Shown here piece by piece: positions 1 through 4,829 of a stretch of DNA of 5,129 nt. Location of the stretch: NCBI GenBank assembly GCA_003526465.1, contig DPWD01000003.1:1-5129 (forward strand). Direction: 5' to 3'. Below the pieces are notes generated by a model that was given only the letters and a program-made list of their open reading frames with translations, ran no database searches and had not been told where the DNA came from. The stretch comes from Hyphomonadaceae bacterium. Its GTDB lineage: Bacteria; Pseudomonadota; Alphaproteobacteria; Caulobacterales; Aquidulcibacteraceae. The number at the start of each line of letters is the position of its first letter. Positions within the stretch are counted from its first letter, which is position 1. Made by a program: the position numbers and the translations under genes.

Positions 1-82
1 TCTTGTGAACGCCGAGATAGCCGAGGCCGAGCACGAAGATGACGAAGGCGATCGCGACCCAGATTTCCGGATTATACAGCAT
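1..82 (-). CDS. atpF: ATP synthase F0 subunit b, N-terminal fragment (runs off the window)
   Basis: Only the first 27 codons are present; the gene continues beyond position 1. The fragment begins MLYNPEIWVAIAF and continues as an unbroken hydrophobic stretch (about residues 7-25), which matches the N-terminal membrane anchor of F0 subunit b. In the family, this anchor is followed by a long helix that pairs with b' to form the peripheral stalk holding F1 (through delta) against subunit a. The ATG at 82 is supported by GAGGAA at 95-90, seven bases upstream. That site overlaps the stop codon of the preceding b' gene, which suggests translational coupling. The gap to b' is 11 bp. Position directly after b' in an atpI-B-E-F' series makes the identity secure despite the short fragment. 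Confidence 0.94.
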   Translation of the reverse strand, partial: MLYNPEIWVAIAFVIFVLGLGYLGVHK

Positions 83-93
83 CGGCACGTTCC

Positions 94-627
94 TCAACGC
101 TTGAGCGCGTCAGCGACCGCCGCTTCGGCGGCCTTGTCGGTCGGCGCTGCGCCGATCAATTGCGTGACGATGGCCTTGGCGGTCTCGACCGCGATGCCGC
201 TGACATTCGTCATCGCAGCCTGCTTGTTGGCGGCAATGGTCTTCTCGGCTTCGGCGAGACGGGCATTAAGCCCGTCTTCGAGCCGTTTGCGCTGTGCTTC
301 GGACTCGGCGGTCTGCCTGTCACGGGTCTCGCCGGCGATCGCCTGCGCGCGGGCGCGGGCATCGGTCAACGCCTTTTCATAGGCCGCGAGCGCGTCGTCG
401 GATTCCTTGCGGAATTTCTCGGCGGCCGCCAGATCGTCGGCGACGCGCTTGGCTCGCGCTTCGATGATGCCGCCGACCCGCGGTAGCGCAACCTTCGACA
501 TCATCACGTAAAGAAAAACGAAAGTGATGGCGAGCCACACCAGTTGCGATGCAAAAGTAGCGGCGTTGAAGGGCGGGAACGCGCCCTTCGGACCGCCCGG
601 CACTTCAGTGTGTGCGTTGGTCGCCAT
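94..627 (-). CDS. atpF2: ATP synthase F0 subunit b' (second b-type stalk subunit)
   Basis: A 177-residue b' subunit (also called atpF' or atpG in some genomes). It has a polar N-terminal extension containing FPPFN (residues 17-21), one transmembrane helix at about 25-46 ending near SKVALPR, and then a long charged Ala/Glu/Lys/Arg-rich helix (about 55-155) expected to form a right-handed coiled coil with subunit b. Together b and b' form the peripheral stator stalk of the F1F0 ATP synthase. Separate b and b' genes are typical of photosynthetic bacteria and alphaproteobacteria, unlike the b2 homodimer of E. coli. The gene starts 27 bp after the atpE stop. No good Shine-Dalgarno precedes the ATG (the upstream bases read GGCCACGACG), so translation may be weak or depend on atpE translation. 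Length and layout are normal for the family. Confidence 0.97.
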   Translation of the reverse strand: MATNAHTEVPGGPKGAFPPFNAATFASQLVWLAITFVFLYVMMSKVALPRVGGIIEARAKRVADDLAAAEKFRKESDDALAAYEKALTDARARAQAIAGETRDRQTAESEAQRKRLEDGLNARLAEAEKTIAANKQAAMTNVSGIAVETAKAIVTQLIGAAPTDKAAEAAVADALKR

Positions 628-654
628 CGTCGTGGCCGGCTGAGCGCTGGCGGA

Positions 655-882
655 TTACAGCGCGAACAGCAGCAGCAGCGCGATCAGCAGCGAGAAGATG
701 CCGAGCGCTTCGGTCACGGCGAAGCCGAAGATGAGGTTGCCGAATTGCTTCGGGGCTTCCGAGGGGTTGCGCAGCGCGCCCTGCAGGAAGTTGCCGAAGA
801 TGATGCCGACGCCGATGCCGGCGCCGCCCATGCCGATACAAGCGATGCCGGCCCCGATCATTTTCGCTGCTTCAACGTCCAT
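655..882 (-). CDS. atpE: ATP synthase F0 subunit c (proton-translocating ring proteolipid)
   Basis: A 75-residue hairpin of two membrane helices. Helix 1 (about 8-32) carries the small-residue packing pattern [10 protein letters not shown] (17-26) that lets c subunits pack into a ring. The polar cytoplasmic loop contains R38-N39-P40, the RNP variant of the usual RQP that contacts gamma/epsilon. Helix 2 (about 48-74) carries the essential carboxylate E58 in [10 protein letters not shown], which is protonated and deprotonated as the ring rotates past subunit a. The residues around E58 look like a proton-type rather than a sodium-type site; this is a judgement from the motif only. The start is supported by GGAGAG at 894-889, six bases upstream, one of the better ribosome sites in the operon, which suits a subunit needed in many copies. 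It lies 33 bp downstream of atpB. Confidence 0.99.
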   Translation of the reverse strand: MDVEAAKMIGAGIACIGMGGAGIGVGIIFGNFLQGALRNPSEAPKQFGNLIFGFAVTEALGIFSLLIALLLLFAL

Positions 883-915
883 GTGTTTCTCTCCAGTTTG
901 TTCAAATGTGTCGGC

Positions 916-1671
916 CTAGTGGCCGGGGTGAAGGGCGTCGTTCAGATAGATGCAGGTCAAGAGTGCGAACACGTAGGCCTGCAGGAACGCGACCAGAAAT
1001 TCGAGCGCATAAAGCGCCACGGTCATGCCCAGAGGCAGGATCGAGCCGACAATCCCGACAATCCCGGCCGTAGCCATCATTGGCACAAAGCCCGCAAAAA
1101 CCTTGAGCACGAGGTGGCCGGCCAGAATGTTGGCCCACAAGCGCACCGCGTGGCTCAGGGGCCGCGAAAAGAACGAGATGATCTCGATGATCACCACAAA
1201 CCACAAAATGTACCAGGGCACGCCCGAGGGCACGAACAGCTTGAAGAATTTCAGCCCATTCTTGGTGAGCCCCACGACGATGACGGTGAAAAACACCATC
1301 AGCGCCATGGTTGCGGTGATGACGATCTGGCTTGTCGGCGTGAAGAAGTACGGGAACATGCCCAGCATGTTGGCGGCGAAGATGAACAGGAAGAGCGTGA
1401 ACACGAAGGGAAAGAATTTTTTCACGCCCTCTTCGCCGGCAGCATCCTTCACCATGCCGTGGATGAAATTGTAGGCGCTCTCGGCAATCACTTGCGCGCG
1501 GCCCGGAACGAGCGCGCCCGGCTTCATCGCCGAAACCATGAACCAGCTCGCCAGCCCGACGCCCGCGACCATGAACAGGCTGGCATTGGTGAATGTCGCG
1601 TCCAGCGCTCCGAAATGGATCGGCTCGCTGATCGGATTGATGTGAAATTGATGGATCGGGTCGTTCGACAC
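916..1671 (-). CDS. atpB: ATP synthase F0 subunit a (proton half-channels, stator)
   Basis: A 251-residue polytopic membrane protein (numbering from the GTG at 1671). It begins MSNDPIHQFHI, with the family's N-terminal PIHQF-type motif. Hydrophobic segments recur at about 30-50, 88-110, 114-135, 150-170, 180-210 and 212-243. The key segment SHAVRLWANILAGH (173-186) holds the essential arginine R177, equivalent to E. coli R210, which separates the two proton half-channels and faces the c-ring glutamate. The last helix contains Q231 in FLQAYVFALL, matching the conserved Q252 region. I chose the GTG start because GAAGGG (1687-1682) lies ten bases before it. A TTG six codons further upstream (1689) would overlap the atpI stop, has no usable ribosome site and adds residues unlike the family. 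The gap to atpI is 14 bp. Confidence 0.97.
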   Translation of the reverse strand: MSNDPIHQFHINPISEPIHFGALDATFTNASLFMVAGVGLASWFMVSAMKPGALVPGRAQVIAESAYNFIHGMVKDAAGEEGVKKFFPFVFTLFLFIFAANMLGMFPYFFTPTSQIVITATMALMVFFTVIVVGLTKNGLKFFKLFVPSGVPWYILWFVVIIEIISFFSRPLSHAVRLWANILAGHLVLKVFAGFVPMMATAGIVGIVGSILPLGMTVALYALEFLVAFLQAYVFALLTCIYLNDALHPGH

Positions 1672-1685
1672 TAACGCTTCACCCT

Positions 1686-2018
1686 TCAATCCTCATCGTC
1701 CGGAATGGACGGCGCGTTTGGGTCCGGCGGGTTGGCGCGGTTGAACGATTGCGCCACGCGCACAACGTTCACCACGCCAGTGACGAACCCCAGTCCAATG
1801 CCGATCACCATCCCCACCGGCGAAGTGCGGAGAAAAGTGTCGGCCCCGTATCCGAGCAACGCGCCAACCAAAATCGCCGCGCCGAACTCGCCGCCAAACC
1901 GAAGCGCCAGCGAAGCCGGGCTCTGAGGCGGGGGAGTGGGGGCGTCCTCGCCGCGCGCCTTGGCGACACGCCGGCGCAGATCGGTAAGGGCGTCCTCCGG
2001 CGGGTCTTGGTCAGCCAT
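1686..2018 (-). CDS. atpI: AtpI/AtpZ-family F0 accessory protein
   Basis: A 110-residue protein (from the ATG at 2018) with an acidic, proline-rich N-terminal part (1-38), two membrane helices forming a hairpin (about 42-60 and 68-88), and an acidic Pro/Asp-rich tail. The core from RFGGEFGAAILVGALLGYGAD (40-60) through SPVGMVIGIGLGFVTGVVN (66-84) is typical of the alphaproteobacterial AtpI/AtpZ group that leads F0 operons. Family members have been proposed to help c-ring assembly or Mg2+/Ca2+ supply; its job here is inferred from family and position. The gene is first in the operon. The start is not certain: the only GGAG (2036-2033) is 14 bases from the ATG, and an in-frame GTG at 2033 would add five residues but overlaps that GGAG. 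I see no break or odd composition. Confidence 0.91.
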   Translation of the reverse strand: MADQDPPEDALTDLRRRVAKARGEDAPTPPPQSPASLALRFGGEFGAAILVGALLGYGADTFLRTSPVGMVIGIGLGFVTGVVNVVRVAQSFNRANPPDPNAPSIPDDED

Positions 2019-2078
2019 TGAACGGTCACGCACTCCGGAAGGGCGACTCGTTGCCGATGCCCCACGAAGCGCGCGGGA

Positions 2079-2107
2079 GTACTAGAGGGGGGGGCAAGGG
2101 GCGTCAA
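2079..2107 (-). promoter_or_regulatory. atpIp: Predicted sigma70-type promoter of the atpI-B-E-F'-F operon
   Basis: On the minus strand, TTGACG (2107-2102) is followed after exactly 17 bp by TAGTAC (2084-2079). The -35 matches the consensus in five of six positions and the spacing is ideal; the -10 is weak, matching at three positions. Transcription would begin near 2072, giving a leader of about 53 bases before the atpI ATG. This is the only convincing hexamer pair I see in the gap upstream of atpI. A run of eight G on the + strand (2087-2094) lies in the spacer. Confidence 0.55.
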
Positions 2108-2162
2108 GAAAGGCGAGACCGAGCCGGCGTGCGACATTTGCGGCGGACGCGGCCCGGAGAGC

Positions 2163-2200
2163 GCGCCTTCAGGCCCGCATGTTCGGGCGCACTGAAGCGC
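2163..2200. repeat. Compound hairpin in the atpI/TonB-receptor gap
   Basis: An inverted repeat of nested arms. GCG (2163-2165), CTTCAG (2167-2172) and GCCCG (2173-2177) pair with CGGGC (2184-2188), CTGAAG (2192-2197) and CGC (2198-2200) around a six-base loop. One bulged C (2166) and a three-base bulge (2189-2191) interrupt it, giving about 14 pairs. Neither strand shows a T-tract after it, so it is not a classical intrinsic terminator. It lies about 55 bp upstream of the predicted atp -35 and just beside the REP-like element. Its role is unknown. Confidence 0.5.
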
Positions 2201-2208
2201 CATCCAGG

Positions 2209-2296
2209 AGCGCCGGCTTCCAGCCGGCACACGGTGTCTCAACCGGCACAAGCCTGGGCGATGGCAACCACCGTTTGCCAGCTGGAAGCCGGCGCT
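2209..2296. repeat. REP/BIME-like paired inverted repeat
   Basis: A 20-base arm at 2209-2228 reappears as its reverse complement at 2277-2296 with one mismatch (19/20), separated by 48 bp. Each arm is itself a small hairpin: GCCGGCT-TCC-AGCCGGC on the left (perfect 7-bp stem) and GCCAGCT-GGA-AGCCGGC on the right (six of seven pairs). Two inverted copies of a short palindrome in intergenic DNA is the layout of repetitive extragenic palindrome (REP/BIME) elements. The spacer holds a further small hairpin, TGGCAA/TTGCCA. The element ends 18 bp past the TonB-receptor stop, so it could also protect or end that transcript, though no T-tract follows. Whether it recurs elsewhere in the genome cannot be seen here. 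Confidence 0.65.
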
Positions 2297-2314
2297 GCGA
2301 GAGCGGCGCGCTCC

Positions 2315-4432
2315 TTAGAAGCTTCCCGCGACCGAAACGACAAACCACGGCGCGTGGCCGAATTGGCGGAAGCGCCGCTCCACTCTTTCCAGCGGGTCGG
2401 CGCGGTCGTTCGGCCCATAGAAGCGCCGCTCGCGGTTGATCTCGCCGTTTGCCACGTTGGCGGCGACCAAGCGCAGCCGCAGACCTTCGATCGCGGTGGT
2501 TTCCACGAACACGTCGATCCAGGGGCCTTCTTCGTAGGTGTCGGTCTCGTTGAAGCGGAAACCGGTATTCTCGCCCTCCTTATAAAGGCTGACGCCCCAA
2601 GCCATGCGCGGCGAGGTGAGGTCCTGACGGAACTCGATTTCGACTTCCGATTCCGGCCGGCTTGAGAAATCGCGGATGTTGCCAGTGATGGGGTCGGTGA
2701 CCTCGGTCTGCCAAAACTCGCCCGCGACCGTGATCTGGGCGCCGGGCAACAAGAACCGCAGCGGCAGGGTGAGGTTGGCGTCGAGGCTCCAAGCATCGGC
2801 CTCGCCGATGTTTCCGGGCGCGTCGAAGGGCACGTCGTCGGCGGTGCTGGGGGTGCTGCCGGTGTCGATTAGCTTCACCAAGTCAGCCACGTCCTCGTAC
2901 CAATGACGCGTCAGGGTCAGGTTGAGCGCGGCGTCGCCCGGAAAGCGCAAGTCCGCGCCAAGCTCGGCGCGCAGATCGATCTGCGGGCGCAAATCCGGAT
3001 TGCCGCCCTCGATGCGCCCCTCGGTCAGGCCCGCGGCGGATACGAAGTCGTTGAAGTCGAGCTGACCGACATCGCGATAGAGTCGCAGCCGCGCCTGGTT
3101 GCGCTCGCCGAAACTGCGCGAAATCTGCACCGAAGGCTTGAAGAAGGCGAGTTCGACGGATTGGTTCGTGGTGGGTCCGGTGAAGGTCAGTGTCGATTGC
3201 TCGCCGGCGAGCCGGGTTTCGATCGACCACTCGTCGTTCGCCCGCCAAGTGTGCACAATGAACGCCTCGGCGCGCTCTTCCTCCACAAGGACGTTCGAAT
3301 TGTCGAGGGGCTGAACGACTGGGCCTGTTCCGTCGTCGAGCGTCAGCACCAATTCGGCGTCGAGCGAATTGAGCGCGGCTTCAGCGCCGAACTCGAGCCT
3401 ATGCTGGCCGAGCGAGCGCGAAAGCGCGCCGCGCGCGATGGATTCGCGGCTCAGATTGTCGATGTTCTGGTCGAACGCGAAATTCAGCGCGCCGGCGGAA
3501 TCGCGGGAGCTGAAAGCTTCCGTGTTGCGATAGCGGTCGCGGTTGTGGAGCCCCACCAGCGCCAGCGTCCAGGGCCCGAAATCGCGGTCGTAGTTCACGC
3601 CGAGTTCGAAATTGTTCTCTTTCTCGGTCAAATTGTCGAATTCAGTGTCGAGCTCTGCGCCAACCGGATCGAAATAGAAAAAATCGCTGAGCCCGTGGAA
3701 GCGGTTGGCGTAATATTGACCATTGGCGCTCAGTCGGCCGCCGAGCAGAGGGAAAGCCGCATTGGCGTTGAGCGAGCCTTCGCGAAATTGGCGCGCAGGG
3801 CCGGGCGTGTCCGCCGTTTTCTCCAATGCGCCGCTTGCAAATTCGTAGCGGCGATTGCCGGGCTGATCGCGTCCTTGGCTGTAATAGTCAACGCCCACGC
3901 CATACTCGAATTGCCCACGACGGCCGCTCCAGGAGAGTTCGCCTTGCGGGTTCATGCCTTCGCGATAATGCTCGCCGCCAATGCGCCAGATGCCGCTGCC
4001 GGCCGATGGCGTGCGCACGACATTGACCAATTGCGCTTGCCCAGAGGCGTCGCCTGCGACCTCCGCGCCGCGCAGCACTTCAACACGCACGACCTGGCTC
4101 GCCGGAATGCGCGAGAGGATGTTCTCCAGCGACTGGCTCTTGCTAGTGGGGCGCACGCCGTCGATCAGGAGATTGCCGACCGCGCCGGAGAACCCGCGCC
4201 GGTCGTCGCCGCCGTCCAGCGAGAAGCCCGGCGTCTGGCGCACCATGTCGAGCGCGTTTTGGGGATTGAACTGGGCAAAGAACGCGGTGTCGTAGCTCAC
4301 GCGTCCTGAAACACTCGCCGCGCATGTGGGCATCGGCGTGCAATCGGCGCCGGGCGCCGTGGGCGCGGGCGCCTCCTGCGCATAGGCAATGCCGGTCAGG
4401 GCCAGCGCCGACGCCATCATTCGCCTAAGCAT
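2315..4432 (-). CDS. TonB-dependent outer-membrane receptor, substrate unknown
   Basis: A complete 705-residue receptor. It starts with a signal peptide (MLRRMMASALALTGIAYA, likely cut after residue 18 before QEAP). A short Pro/Ala linker carries two close cysteines (C31, C37). The plug domain (about 46-145) has NALDMVRQTPGF (59-70), LLIDGVRPTS (88-97) and IPASQVVRVEVLRG (109-122). The rest (about 150-705) reads as alternating hydrophobic/polar strands with aromatic girdles, ending in VVSVAGSF; a C-terminal Phe is the usual outer-membrane barrel signal. Such receptors import scarce ligands using energy from TonB-ExbBD. The ATG at 4432 is chosen because GAGGGG (4445-4440) lies seven bases upstream and the signal peptide begins there; 60 further upstream codons in frame look non-coding. 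I see no classic TonB box, and no adjacent FecR, sigma factor, transport or enzyme gene, so I do not assign a substrate. Confidence 0.95.
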   Translation of the reverse strand: MLRRMMASALALTGIAYAQEAPAPTAPGADCTPMPTCAASVSGRVSYDTAFFAQFNPQNALDMVRQTPGFSLDGGDDRRGFSGAVGNLLIDGVRPTSKSQSLENILSRIPASQVVRVEVLRGAEVAGDASGQAQLVNVVRTPSAGSGIWRIGGEHYREGMNPQGELSWSGRRGQFEYGVGVDYYSQGRDQPGNRRYEFASGALEKTADTPGPARQFREGSLNANAAFPLLGGRLSANGQYYANRFHGLSDFFYFDPVGAELDTEFDNLTEKENNFELGVNYDRDFGPWTLALVGLHNRDRYRNTEAFSSRDSAGALNFAFDQNIDNLSRESIARGALSRSLGQHRLEFGAEAALNSLDAELVLTLDDGTGPVVQPLDNSNVLVEEERAEAFIVHTWRANDEWSIETRLAGEQSTLTFTGPTTNQSVELAFFKPSVQISRSFGERNQARLRLYRDVGQLDFNDFVSAAGLTEGRIEGGNPDLRPQIDLRAELGADLRFPGDAALNLTLTRHWYEDVADLVKLIDTGSTPSTADDVPFDAPGNIGEADAWSLDANLTLPLRFLLPGAQITVAGEFWQTEVTDPITGNIRDFSSRPESEVEIEFRQDLTSPRMAWGVSLYKEGENTGFRFNETDTYEEGPWIDVFVETTAIEGLRLRLVAANVANGEINRERRFYGPNDRADPLERVERRFRQFGHAPWFVVSVAGSF

Positions 4433-4439
4433 TGCATAT

Positions 4440-4445
4440 CCCCTC
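4440..4445 (-). promoter_or_regulatory. Ribosome binding site fixing the TonB-receptor start
   Basis: GAGGGG on the minus strand, seven bases before the ATG at 4432. It decides between this start and an in-frame extension reaching 4612, and places the signal peptide exactly at the N terminus. Confidence 0.8.
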
Positions 4446-4453
4446 GGTGTCCC

Positions 4454-4467
4454 CGGGCCGTCGCCCG
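4454..4467 (-). other. Small GC hairpin in the TonB-receptor leader
   Basis: CGGGC-GACG-GCCCG can form a five-pair stem with a four-base loop, about nine bases upstream of the receptor's ribosome site. The rest of the 185-bp leader (4433-4617) shows no promoter hexamers, Fur box or riboswitch fold that I can support. The hairpin may be chance in GC-rich DNA. Confidence 0.25.
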
Positions 4468-4610
4468 TGCATGGCGTAGCGCCTTGACCGGCTGATCGCC
4501 TCTCATCGTTGCAGGATGATTGCGGGATCGTGTCTGGAGGCGGGTTTCGGGTGAAATCTGGGCAGTTGGGGGCGGTTTGCGACGAGCGCGCGCGCCGGTG
4601 CGACGACCAC

Positions 4611-4647
4611 AAACGAAAACGCCGCCGGGTTTTGGCCCGACGGCGTT
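4611..4647 (-). terminator. Intrinsic terminator after the small basic-peptide gene
   Basis: On the minus strand a 12-bp stem, AACGCCGTCGGG / CCCGGCGGCGTT (one G-T wobble), closes a six-base loop CCAAAA and is followed by TTCGTTTG. The stem is strong and the U-rich tail is interrupted by C and G. It starts 22 bases after the stop of the 27-residue gene and would end the tldD/small-gene transcript, leaving the TonB receptor to its own promoter. On the + strand no T-tract follows, so it acts in one direction. Confidence 0.8.
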
Positions 4648-4669
4648 CCGTAGTTTGAGCAAGAGCGGT

Positions 4670-4753
4670 TTAGCGCTTCTTGCCTGCCGGCTTCTTGGCT
4701 TTCGCCTTGCCAGCGGACTTTGCGACTTTCGCCGCCTTCTTTTTCGCAGCCAT
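4670..4753 (-). CDS. 27-residue Lys/Ala-rich basic peptide, histone-H1-tail-like
   Basis: A very short gene encoding a peptide that begins MAAKKKAAKVAKSAGK and ends KKPAGKKR. By my count 11 of 27 residues are Lys, one is Arg and nine are Ala; there are no acidic, aromatic or Cys residues. The pattern of AAKK, KAK and KKPAGKK resembles histone-H1-like tails of bacterial basic proteins, so nucleic-acid binding is the simplest guess; no function is established. Translation is well supported: the nine-base AGGGGAGGT (4769-4761) lies seven bases before the ATG, the strongest ribosome site in the window. A terminator follows 22 bases after the stop. The gap to tldD is 76 bp with no terminator, so it may be read through from tldD, or from a weak TACAAT -10-like site at 4813-4808. 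A short cationic peptide can arise by chance, but the flanking signals argue against that. Confidence 0.75.
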   Translation of the reverse strand: MAAKKKAAKVAKSAGKAKAKKPAGKKR

Positions 4754-4760
4754 AGTATCA

Positions 4761-4769
4761 ACCTCCCCT
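4761..4769 (-). promoter_or_regulatory. Near-ideal Shine-Dalgarno of the small basic-peptide gene
   Basis: AGGGGAGGT on the minus strand, seven bases before the ATG at 4753, contains the anti-Shine-Dalgarno complement GGAGGT. It is the main evidence that the 27-codon reading frame is translated, probably at a high rate. Confidence 0.8.
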
Positions 4770-4807
4770 ATGAGTTGGGATGCAGACGTTCTGCTGCGAT
4801 TCTTGAA

Positions 4808-4813
4808 ATTGTA
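4808..4813 (-). promoter_or_regulatory. Possible -10 element upstream of the small basic-peptide gene
   Basis: TACAAT on the minus strand matches the sigma70 -10 consensus in five of six positions and would start transcription about 48 bases before the ATG. No acceptable -35 lies 16-18 bp upstream (that stretch overlaps the tldD stop), so this is weak. Readthrough from tldD is the alternative. Confidence 0.25.
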
Positions 4814-4829
4814 AATCGTATTGTGCGCG

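Noticed and set aside
655..882. Sodium-type c subunit
   Set aside because: Residues around E58 (TEALGIF) and helix 1 do not show the Gln and Glu-Ser/Thr ligand pattern of sodium-binding c rings.
544..1674. Long open frame on the + strand (376 codons) across atpB and atpE
   Set aside because: It lies antisense to two unmistakable ATP synthase genes and its His/Arg/Asp/Glu-rich product matches the mirror image of hydrophobic membrane codons.
2209..2296. CRISPR or insertion-sequence interpretation of the paired repeat
   Set aside because: There are only two units, in inverted orientation, with no transposase, no regular spacer array and no target duplication visible.
2018..2665. Open frame on the + strand (215 codons) through the atpI/TonB-receptor gap
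   Set aside because: It runs through the REP-like palindromes and the antisense of the receptor 3' end, has low-complexity Arg/Ala/Gly composition and no family resemblance.
2903..4309. Long open frame on the + strand (468 codons) opposite the TonB receptor
   Set aside because: It is the antisense of a clear receptor with signal peptide, plug and barrel. Its product is Arg/Ala/Glu-rich with no recognisable domain, as expected from GC-rich antisense frames.
4433..4612. N-terminal extension of the TonB receptor by 60 codons
   Set aside because: The extension has no hydrophobic segment and would bury the signal peptide internally; a good ribosome site and signal peptide support the ATG at 4432.
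4417..4761. Larger minus-strand frame (114 codons) covering the small basic-peptide region
   Set aside because: It starts in another frame upstream, passes through the terminator hairpin and yields an Arg-rich product without domains; the 27-codon frame has the matching ribosome site and stop.
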